Below, one piece after another: positions 33,699 through 42,883 of a stretch of DNA of 64,000 nt. The notes beneath the pieces are model-generated. The model saw only the letters and a program-made list of their open reading frames with translations, made no database searches and was not told the origin of the DNA. The stretch's first letter is position 1, and every line of letters begins with the position of its first letter. A program made the translations under genes and the position numbers. Origin of the DNA: Nitrospira sp. (GTDB lineage: Bacteria; Nitrospirota; Nitrospiria; Nitrospirales; Nitrospiraceae); contig JAFEBI010000011.1 of NCBI GenBank assembly GCA_018242725.1, forward strand, positions 186,001-250,000, in the 5' to 3' direction.

Positions 33699-35360
33699 CT
33701 ATGGCTTATCGGTTGACAGCTTCTTTCCTAGACGCCTAGCCAGGCGGACCATACCGGGGGAGCGGTCATTGGGGCTAAGCAGCACGTTAAGCACATGCAG
33801 GTGATCGTGGTCGGCAAACGCAGCGGAGAGGTATTGCTGGAATTCCCGTTGGGTACTCACGCGCACACCTTTCCCGCCTCCAACCAGATCACAGATTTTG
33901 TCGTAGTGCCATTCATGCACATCGTTAAAGGGACCTTCCAAAATTTCCCGTTCCGTCGAATAGCCACGGTTATTCAAAAGGATCACAATAGGGGTTTGCC
34001 CATACCGGACACAGCTGGCCAGTTCCGTTCCGGTCATCTGAAAGGCACCATCTCCCACTAATACGATCGGACGCAGACTGGGGTCGGCGAACGAGGCGCC
34101 CAATGCCGCCGGGACGGCGAACCCCATCGACGTATAGTAGGCTGGTGATAGAAACTCGAACCGATGGCGAACATGCAGGTCAGCCGCAGCAAAGAGCGAT
34201 TCCCCCACGTCCGCGATCACGACGGTCTTCTCGGTGAGCACCGTATCCAGATGCCGGAAGAGCCCTTCCAACGTGACCGGGGCGTCCAGGTCCGGAGCCG
34301 CCGGTGCAGAAACAGTTCTGGCCGGCAGTGTTCGTTGGGAGTGTGAAAAGGAGGGGAGTGGCGATCGCACCAGCCCTTGAACGAAATCCTGAAACTTGAT
34401 GGAGTCATACCGGTGATGTTTGATAGCGACTCGATCGGCAGTGGCATGGATGGTCCGGCCTTCGGATAACAATGGCGATGTCGCATCCAGATCTTCTACA
34501 TCGGAGAGGATGGATCCCAGGATCAGCAGACAGTCAGAATCGTTAATGAACTGCTGGACGTCTTCCCGAGCAATGAGCCCGCCATACACGCCGACATAGA
34601 GCGGATGGTCTTCGCGAATGATTGATTTTCCGAGCAGCGTTGAGGCTATAGGAATGTTCAGTTGCTCGACGAGCCGAATGAGGTCATCCTGAAGTCCGAA
34701 CCGACCGACCTCTGCCCCCACGAGCATGGCTGGGCGCTTGGCCGACGCCAGCATGATCCGGACTTCGCTGAGCGCTTCTTCCAACGCGGCGGGGTCACTT
34801 GGTGTATCCTCAATGCACATCGGTCTTATGCCGCCGGTGAGCGGACAGTGGACCATGTCTCTGGGAATCTCGATATAGATGGGGCGGCGGTAGCGTAGGA
34901 GGGCGGCGAAGGCTCGGTCCATTTCTCGCTCGGCGGTCAAGGGATCATCCAGGGTGATTGCGGCAACAGTCATCCGTTCAAAGACCTCTCGTTGCGTTCC
35001 GAAGTCGCGGACCATATGATGCAGGTAGGGTGTACGGGTGCGTTCGGACAGACCGGGTGAGCCGGTCAGGAGCACCACCGGCGACCGTTCCGCATAGGCG
35101 CAGGCAATGGCATTGACGGTATTGAGGCCGCCGACGCAATAGGTGACACAGACGGCTCCGATCCCGTTGATGCGGGCGTAGGCGTCCGCCGCAAAGCCGG
35201 CGCAGTCTTCCCGCGTGGTGCCGACGTGTGCGATGGGCGAGGCTTCGATCAGTTGATAGAGCGAGAGTACATAGTCGCCGGGAATGCCGAAGATGTGGCG
35301 GACACCGAGACGATGCAAGCGATCTAAGACGGCTGATCCAATGGTTGGTTTGTGATCCAT
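33699..35360 (-). CDS. Thiamine-diphosphate alpha-keto acid decarboxylase (pyruvate/indolepyruvate type)
   Basis: 553 residues with the pyruvate-decarboxylase domain order. HIFGIPGDYVLSLYQLIE and TREDCAGFAADAYAR give the conserved Glu that activates thiamine diphosphate; PYLHHMVRDF supplies the paired histidines typical of pyruvate and indolepyruvate decarboxylases; VGDGAFQMTGTELASC with NN downstream is the cofactor site. It would split a 2-oxo acid into an aldehyde and CO2. The actual substrate is open. It stands alone, divergent from the methyltransferase gene. Confidence 0.85.
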   Translation of the reverse strand: MDHKPTIGSAVLDRLHRLGVRHIFGIPGDYVLSLYQLIEASPIAHVGTTREDCAGFAADAYARINGIGAVCVTYCVGGLNTVNAIACAYAERSPVVLLTGSPGLSERTRTPYLHHMVRDFGTQREVFERMTVAAITLDDPLTAEREMDRAFAALLRYRRPIYIEIPRDMVHCPLTGGIRPMCIEDTPSDPAALEEALSEVRIMLASAKRPAMLVGAEVGRFGLQDDLIRLVEQLNIPIASTLLGKSIIREDHPLYVGVYGGLIAREDVQQFINDSDCLLILGSILSDVEDLDATSPLLSEGRTIHATADRVAIKHHRYDSIKFQDFVQGLVRSPLPSFSHSQRTLPARTVSAPAAPDLDAPVTLEGLFRHLDTVLTEKTVVIADVGESLFAAADLHVRHRFEFLSPAYYTSMGFAVPAALGASFADPSLRPIVLVGDGAFQMTGTELASCVRYGQTPIVILLNNRGYSTEREILEGPFNDVHEWHYDKICDLVGGGKGVRVSTQREFQQYLSAAFADHDHLHVLNVLLSPNDRSPGMVRLARRLGKKLSTDKP

Positions 35361-35502
35361 GAAGTCGCTTTCTGTGAAGAGTGAAACGAGCTAGTTCCAA
35401 GAAAACATACTGATGTCGGTTCGTCAAGGACTACCAGACGACCAGCGATGTATTGTGGTCAGCCTGTGACCACCCATGTCCAGCTTAGAGGTAACCATTG
35501 TT

Positions 35503-36690
35503 ATGAGAACTGATATGACGCCGACCGCTCACGTTCGTCTCACGCCTGCACGCGGTTCAGAGAGTCGGCATCTGTGGCTCTATGCCGGGCATGTCGGATC
35601 GCTCGTCGGTGAGGCAACCGCCGGGGATCTCGTGGATGTGCTGACCGCCGATGGGAAATTCTATGGACGTGGCCTCTATAATCCTGCTTCGAAAATCCGT
35701 GTTCGGCTTCTGACGTTTGAGGACGAGCCGATCGATGACAAGTTCTGGCAGGTGAGAATCCGGCAGGCCATCCATCTCCGGCAGCGAGTCGTCACGCAGT
35801 CCAATGCCTATCGGCTTATTTATGCGGAAGGCGACAGACTGCCGGGGTTGATCGTGGATCGGTATGATCAGCTGCTGGTGATGCAGTGTCTCTCGTTTGG
35901 GATGGATAGCCGTAAGGAACTCATAGCGGACGTGCTGATGAAGGAATTGGGTCTGACACGAGTCTATCTGCGGAACGAGGCCAAGAGTCGCCAACTGGAA
36001 GGCTTGCCGCTCGAACGGAGGTTTCTCTCGGGTAGCGGCCCGACGCAAGTCGAGATTCAGGAGGGGGGTGCGAAGTTTCTCGCCGATGTGGAGAAGGGGC
36101 AGAAGACCGGCTGGTTTTGCGATCAGCGGGAGAATCGGTTGGCGGCGGCAAAGCTCGCAGCAGGAGCTGAGGTATTGGAGGTCTTCTGTCATACCGGCGC
36201 ATTTGGCATTCATGCCGCGCTCGCCGGAGCCGTGTCAGTGGAAGGCCTTGATGTCAGTCAAGATACACTGGCCATGGCCCGAACACATGCCGCAATGAAC
36301 AAGGTGGAGGATCGCTGCGCCTATCGCCACGCCGATGCGTTCGAGGAGATGCGCAAGCTGGTGAAAGCAGGGCGGCGTTACGATGTGGTGATGCTTGATC
36401 CCCCGGCGTTTGCTCGTAGTCAACAGGCTCTGGCCGGCGCCTTGACGGGGTACAAGGATGTCAATCTACTGGGATTGAAATTGCTCAAGCCTGAAGGGTT
36501 TCTCGTTACCAGTTCCTGTTCCCATCCAGTCTCTGAGGAAGATCTCTGGAAAAGCATTCGTCTTGCGACACGCGATGCCAAGCGCGAAATCCGTCTGATC
36601 GAACAACGAGGCCACAGTGCCGATCATCCCATCCTCGCCAGCATGCCTGAAACGAGGTATTTGAAATGCTTCATCGTGCAGGTGCTGTAG
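35503..36690 (+). CDS. rlmI: RlmI-like class I rRNA (cytosine-C5) methyltransferase
   Basis: 395 residues: an N-terminal PUA-type RNA-binding domain (HVRLTPARGSESRHLWLYAG), an RNA-binding link, then a Rossmann methyltransferase with VLEVFCHTGAFGIHAAL and MLDPPAFARS (motif IV) and the catalytic VTSSCSHPV. Matches RlmI/RlmK-type large-subunit rRNA methyltransferases. A start at 35503 is preferred as GAGGT lies upstream; an ATG at 35476 is possible. The 3' 140 bases are present again at 38755-38895 beyond a metallopeptidase gene. Confidence 0.88.
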   Translation: MRTDMTPTAHVRLTPARGSESRHLWLYAGHVGSLVGEATAGDLVDVLTADGKFYGRGLYNPASKIRVRLLTFEDEPIDDKFWQVRIRQAIHLRQRVVTQSNAYRLIYAEGDRLPGLIVDRYDQLLVMQCLSFGMDSRKELIADVLMKELGLTRVYLRNEAKSRQLEGLPLERRFLSGSGPTQVEIQEGGAKFLADVEKGQKTGWFCDQRENRLAAAKLAAGAEVLEVFCHTGAFGIHAALAGAVSVEGLDVSQDTLAMARTHAAMNKVEDRCAYRHADAFEEMRKLVKAGRRYDVVMLDPPAFARSQQALAGALTGYKDVNLLGLKLLKPEGFLVTSSCSHPVSEEDLWKSIRLATRDAKREIRLIEQRGHSADHPILASMPETRYLKCFIVQVL

Positions 36691-36859
36691 CTGTACGGTT
36701 TTCCCTTGGATGTTTTTCTTGTAGATCTCCAGGGTCTCCGCAACGCGTTGCATTCCGTAATTGGAGGGTGTAAGTCTTTGCCGTTAGCTACGCTGCGGTC
36801 GATGGTAGGTATGTTTGCATATCGTACTATGGCCAACTTCAGATAAGGAGTTTGGGCAT

Positions 36860-38620
36860 ATGAAACAGGCTGCGCGTTCACGACTCTCTAACCTGCTTTA
36901 TCTTTCCTTGGCGTTCTTTCTGGTGATCGGGGAGGTGATGCCTACTCAGGCTTCTGAGGCGGGCGATCTTGCTTCGCCGGGGAAACAAGGCGACGTCCAT
37001 CATCCGATACAACCGGCTGGAAAAGCGGATCCGAGCCTTCTTCCGCTCTGGGCAGTGCTTGAAGGGAAGGCGAAGGGAAAAATCACTGGATTCTGGAGAC
37101 CAGGGCCTGGTTCGCCTCACACGGTGTATGGGGTGCTTTCTGAAACTGCGAGACCATCCGAATCATCGGCGCGACGATTCCTGTCTGAACATGCCCAACT
37201 TTTCAAGCTTGATCCGACGCTCAACGACCTGTCTGTGACCAGACAGACTGAGAGCCTCATTGGGACCCAATTTGTCTTTGAGCAACGGCATCACGGCATT
37301 TCGGTCTATGACGGGCAGATCAAGGTATTATTCGACGGGCAAGGTCGAATCCGAGCGGTGAACAATTCGTACGTTCCCCTGACCGGTATTGTTGATCCGA
37401 CCCCATTGGTGAGTAGTGGTCAAGCAGTAGAGGCAGGGCGCATTCATCTTGAGAGGAATCAGACCCAGGGTCTTCTCGATGAAGAGGTCCCAGCTCCGAT
37501 TGCCAATCTGGTTGTCTATGCAGAGGATGGCACACCCACGCTAGCCTGGGAAGTGATCCATCACACATGGGGACCCACCTGGCAAGTATTCATTGACGGC
37601 AAGACGGGTCACGTACTGAAGCCTGCGCAAGATCTGAACCGTTATGCCACGCCGATCCGAGGGCTGGGACAGGTATTCGTGACGAATGCCATTGTGGCCA
37701 CCGGAGACCCGTCATTGCGAGACAACAAGGACGCTGCTTCGGCTGTCCCATCGTCGGCCTATAAAACGGTCGTCTTGGAACGATTGTTAGGAACCGGCTA
37801 TCTTGAGGGAGCGTATGCTTCCAGCAGTGCCTCAAAGAAGCGCGTCTACAGCCCGACCCATCAATTCCTCTTCGATAGGAGCTCCAATGGGTTCAGCGAA
37901 ACGATGGGGTACTATTTTCTGGATTTTGCGCAACAGCGCATTCAAGCTTTAGGGTTTACCGACGCCAAGTCGATCAATGCTCGGCAGCAAGCGTTTAGTA
38001 TTGATCGCTCGCCCAAAGACAACTCCTTCTATTCACCTTCCTCCAGGGACATAACGTTCGGGACCGGGGGTGTTGATGACGCCGAAGACGCTGAGATGAT
38101 CTGGCACGAGTACGGTCATTCGATCCAAGACTATCTAGTTGATGGGTTTGGGACGACGGCTGAATCTGGAGCTATGGGCGAAGGCTTTGGGGACTATTGG
38201 TCTGGGACGTTAGGAGAGCAGTACAACACGATCTCGCTGAATGGCGTCCCTGAGAAGGTCTGTCTGGCGGAGTGGGATTCGACGACCTATCGGACCGGCA
38301 CGCCCACCTGTCTGCGGCGCTTGGACGGGACGAAACATTATCCTGAAGACATGGTGGGGGAGGTGCATGACGATGGTGAAATGTGGTCGTCGGTGCTGTG
38401 GCTGATTCGGGCAGCGCTTGGCGCAGACAGGGCCGACCGCGTCATTCTGCAACACCACATTCTGCTCCCCAAAGATGCCACGTTTAACATGGCGGGACAT
38501 GCGCTGATTGAGACCGCATGTTCCTTGAAATATCCGGTCTCAGCCATGGCGAGTATTCTCCGTGCAAGAGGATTTGAAACGAACGGCACTCCGTTCCCTG
38601 ACGCGTGTCAGGTCCCATGA
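36860..38620 (+). CDS. Secreted zinc metallopeptidase (M36/fungalysin-like)
   Basis: 586 residues with a signal peptide ending near TQASEA. An FTP-type propeptide region (~90-260) ends before the catalytic domain. The zinc site is HEYGH at residues 416-420 with the third ligand Glu441 in GAMGEGFGDYWSG, the fungalysin arrangement. The ATG at 36860 follows AAGGAGTTTGGGC. It lies alone between the RlmI-like gene and a copy of that gene's 3' end, so it may be inserted cargo. Extracellular protein degradation is the family role. Confidence 0.87.
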   Translation: MKQAARSRLSNLLYLSLAFFLVIGEVMPTQASEAGDLASPGKQGDVHHPIQPAGKADPSLLPLWAVLEGKAKGKITGFWRPGPGSPHTVYGVLSETARPSESSARRFLSEHAQLFKLDPTLNDLSVTRQTESLIGTQFVFEQRHHGISVYDGQIKVLFDGQGRIRAVNNSYVPLTGIVDPTPLVSSGQAVEAGRIHLERNQTQGLLDEEVPAPIANLVVYAEDGTPTLAWEVIHHTWGPTWQVFIDGKTGHVLKPAQDLNRYATPIRGLGQVFVTNAIVATGDPSLRDNKDAASAVPSSAYKTVVLERLLGTGYLEGAYASSSASKKRVYSPTHQFLFDRSSNGFSETMGYYFLDFAQQRIQALGFTDAKSINARQQAFSIDRSPKDNSFYSPSSRDITFGTGGVDDAEDAEMIWHEYGHSIQDYLVDGFGTTAESGAMGEGFGDYWSGTLGEQYNTISLNGVPEKVCLAEWDSTTYRTGTPTCLRRLDGTKHYPEDMVGEVHDDGEMWSSVLWLIRAALGADRADRVILQHHILLPKDATFNMAGHALIETACSLKYPVSAMASILRARGFETNGTPFPDACQVP

Positions 38621-38754
38621 GAGTAGGTTTGGTGAGGGGAGAGCAAAGGGCACAAGGCTGAACGGATCGTCGGGCTATGTTCTCGTGTGCGCCGGTCTTA
38701 TCTGCAAAGTTATGGTTTGCTGACATGGTTCCATTCCTTAGAGTCGGTCACTTG

Positions 38755-38895
38755 AACAGCATTCGCCTCGCCGCCCGCGACGCCAAGCGAGTCATCCGCC
38801 TGATTGAACAGCGAGGCCACAGCGCCGACCATCCCATCCTCGCCAGCATGCCTGAAGCGCGGTATTTGAAATGCTTCATCGTGCAGGTGCTGTAA
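38755..38895 (+). pseudogene. Second copy of the RlmI-like gene 3' end
   Basis: Encodes SIRLAARDAKRVIRLIEQRG and runs in frame to YLKCFIVQVL and stop, the same C-terminus as the intact gene at 35503-36690. By eye there are about 17 mismatches in ~138 bases, clustered toward the 5' side; the last ~40 bases are nearly identical. No start or methyltransferase domain is present, so it is a gene remnant. It sits 134 bp after the metallopeptidase stop. Confidence 0.85.
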
Positions 38896-39018
38896 CGGCT
38901 TTGAGGCAACATCTTTCTTCGGTTAGCCTTGACTCTGCATGTGAATGGTACGGGCGTATTTGCTATCACAGGGGGCTCGTGGTGATTGTTGAGAAGGTTT
39001 CATTCAAGGGAGGTCCTC

Positions 39019-39459
39019 ATGGAGAAAGACTCGATACGCAGCAAGATCAAGGCGGCTCGGCTCAAGAAGAAACTCAAGATCGCCGATGTCGCGAAAGCCA
39101 TCGGCAAGAATCCCACATTCGTAGCGGCGGCGTTGAATGGCAATCATCGGTTCACCCAGGTCGAAGCGGTGAAGGTCGGTAAGCTTCTGGGGTTGGACCA
39201 TGAGCTTGTCCAGTCCTTGAGCCGCTTTCCGGTACGCGCAGATCTACCGAACATGACGGACCCGTTTAAGTACCGGTTGCTCGAAATCATCGGTGTCTAT
39301 GGAGATTCATTGCGTGAGATGGCAAACGAAACATTCGGCGACGGCATCATGAGTGCGATCGATTTCACGATGGATATGGAAAAGGTCACCGGCAGCCAAG
39401 GAGAAACTCGCTGCAAAATCACGCTGAACGGGAAATGGTTGGAGTATAAGTCGTTCTGA
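39019..39459 (+). CDS. cynS: Cyanase (cyanate hydratase)
   Basis: 146 residues. Converts cyanate and bicarbonate to ammonia and CO2. The C-terminal catalytic domain is unmistakable: DPFKYRLLEIIGVYG with Arg86 and Glu89, and FGDGIMSAIDFTMDMEKV with Ser112, matching the three catalytic residues of the E. coli enzyme. The helical N-terminal domain is also typical. The ATG at 39019 follows GGGAGGTCCTC. Known nitrite oxidisers of this group carry cyanases that can feed ammonia to partner nitrifiers. An IS30-type element begins 15 bp after the stop. Confidence 0.95.
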   Translation: MEKDSIRSKIKAARLKKKLKIADVAKAIGKNPTFVAAALNGNHRFTQVEAVKVGKLLGLDHELVQSLSRFPVRADLPNMTDPFKYRLLEIIGVYGDSLREMANETFGDGIMSAIDFTMDMEKVTGSQGETRCKITLNGKWLEYKSF

Positions 39460-39473
39460 GGAGAATTTTATCG

Positions 39474-40530
39474 ATCGCAGATTCAACTTCCCAGTGCATA
39501 ACCTCAGCGCCGTTTCGCCAGCGCATGAAAGACCTCGTTGGGCGTTTGAAAGCCAAGCGATTTACGGGGCCTGCGATTGAGTAGGCGCTCTACCTTGGCC
39601 ACCGTTGCGTGATGGATTGTAGAGAAATCCGTGCCTTTAGGAAAGAAGTCCCGGATCAGTCCATTCGTGTTCTCATTCACCCCGCGTTCCCATGCATGAT
39701 AGGGCGTGGCAAAGAAAACCTGGGCGTGGAGGCACTGCGCGGTGTGCCGGTGTCATAGGTGATGGTGTGGACATGCTGGCGTAACGGTTTCAGACGAGCC
39801 ACGGTGGCACAGTGTGTTGCCTGCGCCGTGGGCTGAGACAGTTTCGAAATAATCGTGAACAGGCTTTTGCGTTCGACATGCGTCAGGAGCCTGCCGTGAT
39901 GGCGGGTGCCCACCAGGGTGTCCCCTTCCCAATCGCCCAGTCGTGACTTGGCTACCACGATCGCAGGCCGCTCCGCGATGTCAACTCGATGCGGAATCAC
40001 CCCGCGTCCGGCGTGCTGCGCCCCGCGCTGGTTGTATCGCTTACCCCGTCGACGCAAGAAGCGCCAGAGATCACCACCCCTGCGCTTGTTCGCCCAAATC
40101 ATCTGATAGATCCATTCAGGGCTGAGCGAGAGGCCACGTTCCTTCCACAACCAGAAGCTGAGCTGCTCGGGACTCCACCGTTCTGCCCGGAGCTTGCGGA
40201 TCAGTGCATGGCGAACACCGCTGGTCAGTTTGCGAGGTTGGTGCCGGACTTGTTGCTGGCGAGCCTGGGCCAAACACTGTGCTTGCTGAAACCGGTAGCC
40301 TCGTTGTCCGGTATTCCGAGCCAGTTCTCGACTGACCGTCCCCTGACTGAACCCCAGGGCCTGGCTGATCTCGGCCTGGGTCTTCCCCACCTTGTGCAAG
40401 GCATAGAGCTGACAGCGATCTTCGTACGTGATCCGACGATATGTCCTCATGGAGCCCCTCTTGGTGTGCCAAGAGGTTACTCCATCACGCCGTCGGTGAA
40501 ATTATGCACTGGCTACTTGAATCCGCAGAT
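39474..40530 (-). mobile_element. IS30-family insertion sequence with frameshifted transposase
   Basis: Imperfect terminal inverted repeats bound the element: ATCGCAGATTCAACTTCCC at the left (39474 on) and, read on the other strand, ATCTGCGGATTCAAGTAGCC from 40530, both leading to CAGTGCATAA. Inside is one IS30-type transposase frame on the minus strand. It inserted just after cynS. Because the transposase is disrupted, the copy is probably inactive. The short target duplication was not resolved. Confidence 0.82.
39504..40450 (-). pseudogene. IS30-family transposase, frameshifted
   Basis: Starts at 40450 with RRITYEDRCQLYALHKVGKT, an HTH of the IS30 type, and has the first DDE block DWEGDTLVG. 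The second Asp (TITYD) is followed by a break: the continuation, PYHAWERGVNENTNGLIRDF with the catalytic Glu, and the end SLGFQTPNEVFHALAKRR are in another frame. A short deletion around 39735-39760 explains this. Product would lack the third catalytic residue. Confidence 0.85.
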
Positions 40531-40671
40531 GGATAGAGCGTGTCATCAGGTTGGATTGCTCGACGCACCGCCGCTGTCGTGCGGGCGCTCCCGTGGAGTA
40601 CTTGTCCCATAACGCATCCTTCCATTGATGGCTGAAGAGTACACCATCAAATGCTGAGACTAAACAACCTA

Positions 40672-41417
40672 GGGACTGTTAACACTATTGATCACGGTTA
40701 TGCGATACGGCGTACATGGAACTGACCGAGGCTCAGTATCGTCACATCAAGCCATGCTTGCTGACGCCACGCGGCAACGTCACTCTGGACAATCTGCAGA
40801 TGCTCAACGCTATGTTGTACGTGGCTGAGCAGGGCTGTCAATGGCGGGGGCTGCCCAGGCGATTTGGCAACTGGCACACCATCTATACGCGCATGAATCG
40901 GTGGGCCAAGAGCGGGGTATTGGATCGCGTCTTTGCCCAGTTGCAACAGGCACAGATCATCCGGATCAAGATCGAAACCGTGGCCTTAGACAGCACCCTC
41001 GTTAAGGTGCATCCCGATGGGACCGGGGCGTTAAAAAAAACGGCCCGCAAGCCATCGGACGATCCCGCGGCGGATGGACCACCAAAATTCATCTGGTTGC
41101 CGCGACTGCTCGAACGGTTCTGACGTTTACGCTGTCGCCAGGCCAGGCCCCCGATGTCCCTGAAGGGCGCAAGTTTCCCCACCGCTTCGGGAAACAGCCG
41201 TGCCCCATCCCCTAATTAATGGATCGGGCGTATGAAGGCGATGAGACACGGCAACTTGTTGTGGAGTTAGGGTATGTGCCGGTGGTGCCTCCCAAGGGCA
41301 ATCGTCGGATACCATGGGACTATGATCACACGCTGTATACGCGCCGCAATGAGATTGAACGGCTGTTCCGCAAGCTGAAGGGATTTCGACGCATCTTCTC
41401 TCGCGTTGACAAGCTCG
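40672..41417 (+). mobile_element. Truncated IS5-family insertion sequence
   Basis: The left end is near GGGACTGTTAACAC at 40672, typical for this group. The right part is missing: homology to the IS5-type transposase stops at ...FSRVDKLD and the next base begins a copy of an unrelated secreted-protein gene (41418-41525). No right inverted repeat was found. The element is a deletion derivative. Confidence 0.75.
40716..41417 (+). pseudogene. IS5-family transposase with slippage site, premature stop and lost C-terminus
   Basis: The first frame (40716-41123) begins MELTEAQYRHIKPCLLTP and holds the first Asp (VALDST). At 41030 a run TTAAAAAAAAC permits a -1 shift, as in IS5-group elements that use programmed frameshifting; the shifted frame reads KKNGPQAIGRSRGGWTTKIH and goes on to MDRAYEGDETR and NEIERLFRKLKGFRR with the remaining DDE residues. 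A TAA at 41213 interrupts it just before MDRAYEG, and the C-terminus is cut at 41417. Confidence 0.82.
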
Positions 41418-41525
41418 ACCGGAAGCATCGTTCCCCCTGGCACAACGGGAAGCGCGGTCTGTTTTGAATGAGACGGTGAGCACTACCCACCAAGCGTCGC
41501 TGCGGTATCGCGCGTGGGCGGGGTA
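41418..41525 (-). pseudogene. Fragment of a secreted-protein family (copy 1 of 3)
   Basis: About 108 bases align base by base with the 3' part of the gene at 43728-44390 (shared blocks CGGTGAGCAC, CAACGGG, GTCGCTG, GCGCG). Only this piece is left, joined directly to the truncated IS5 element, so the element or a deletion removed the rest. Confidence 0.6.
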
Positions 41526-41707
41526 GTTACGTCAAAATCGACCAATGATAAAAAAACTTCCGACTCCTCTGATTCAACTTCTCGGATTACGGAGATGACA
41601 TGCTGACGACACGGCGCACCGCCGTGTCGTCAGCAATCTGCCAGGCGCTACGTTAGGAATGGCCTACACTGGCCAACCAGCCAGAGCCATTTCTATCTTG
41701 CCCTTAA

Positions 41708-42127
41708 TCATTTTCCTACTTTCAAGAGCCATCCGTCCCCGCGTTCACAGAGATTCGGGCCTTTCGCCGTAATGGCAATTCTGATGAAGGTGCCGCTGGC
41801 CGAGGCGGGGATCTTGCCGCTGACTAAAAACCCATCGAAGTGAGGCGTCACGGTGACGGGGACGCTTTCGTCCTTGATCATCACTGTAATGGTTTTGGGA
41901 AACGTCGCCTTGGATGCCACAAACGAAAATGCCGATTGCGGCGCGACTTCTGTATTGTTGTCTGCTTGGGAGTATGGCTTCGGCATGAATGTGGAAAACG
42001 ATACGACGCCGCAACCACCCGAGCTGCTGGAGCCGGAAGGGGGTGAATCATAGCCGGCCCCGACCTCGCCGATGTTGCCGAAGGCACTCAGTACCATAAC
42101 GATCGCTAGGGCATGTCGAATATTCAC
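41708..42127 (-). CDS. Small secreted Ig-like protein, paralog A
   Basis: 139 residues from a GTG at 42127 (GAGGTGTCATC upstream), with a signal peptide ending near GEVGAGYD. The mature part is rich in beta strands: FSFVASKATFPKTITVMIKD, VPVTVTPHFDGFLVSGK, IPASASGTFIRIAI, then LCERGDGWLLKVGK. It matches 52274-52687 over its whole length, including two cysteines that could form a disulfide. Likely periplasmic with an Ig-like fold; function unknown. Confidence 0.75.
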   Translation of the reverse strand: MNIRHALAIVMVLSAFGNIGEVGAGYDSPPSGSSSSGGCGVVSFSTFMPKPYSQADNNTEVAPQSAFSFVASKATFPKTITVMIKDESVPVTVTPHFDGFLVSGKIPASASGTFIRIAITAKGPNLCERGDGWLLKVGK

Positions 42128-42415
42128 GATGACACCTCGCTGTTCATTGTTGATAGTAGCCGGGATGGCGGAGCTCAATGAGTATGACCTATTGTGTAAT
42201 CCCTGAGGGACAGAAAGCAAACCTCTGATGATTCGCAAGGACCAAGGTGAGCGGCGTGTTAGTTGTGGAGACCCTGAACTTTGCCGACATGAGCATCGCG
42301 AATCTGGCTGACTGTTTCTTTCGAGCGAATCCCCGACGGTGGCGAATCCACTGGCGGATCAAACCGTGCCGGAGGATGTGACGTGTAGCTTCGGACGGAT
42401 AAAAGGTATCGAGAG
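42128..42415. other. Intergenic region without clear features
   Basis: About 290 bases between two leftward coding pieces. Only short open frames were seen. It should carry the promoter of paralog A. Confidence 0.35.
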
Positions 42416-42736
42416 TTATTTATCGAACACGCCGCTCAAGCCGTCGGTGCACCATTGCAGTTCAGTCTTCCACACCAAGTAGTCCTGCTTCGTGCAGCCC
42501 TCGACTGGAGGCATCGTGCCGCCTGGCACAACGGGAAAGGCTGATTGTTTTGCGTTTGTCGGCGAGCATGAACCACCTACCATTGCGGGTGTATAACGCG
42601 CGGAGCGGCAGGCCAAGCGCGTCACATCGTAGAGTATCGCGCCGTGATCGAGCTCCCAGCGTCGGTCGCCATGGCCGTCGGCGGGATGAATCGTCAGCAT
42701 TGCCATCACCTTTGTGGCATGCACGGCTTGAGTCAT
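42416..42736 (-). pseudogene. N-terminally truncated secreted protein (copy 2 of 3)
   Basis: 106 codons that match the C-terminal half of the 43728-44390 protein: LTIHPADGHGDRRWELDHGA, then YDVTRLACRSARYTPA and PPVEGCTKQDY. The signal peptide and first ~110 residues are missing and nothing upstream replaces them, so it is probably not exported. It preserves the C-terminus VWKTELQWCTDG that copy 3 loses to a frameshift. Confidence 0.7.
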
Positions 42737-42883
42737 GACAGTGATTTCCAGCCATTAGGGCGACACTCGGTATACTCGGATCGTATATTGCGTATACCTC
42801 GCGTCTTCTATCAGTCTCACGCTTGGACTGTGCCCAGTCTCTTGCTGTGCCAGCGATTTACTGACGCTCGTCTTTCCCAGCTA

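Noticed and set aside
35557-36213. 218-codon minus-strand frame inside the RlmI-like gene
   Set aside because: Antisense shadow; no motifs and no ribosome site.
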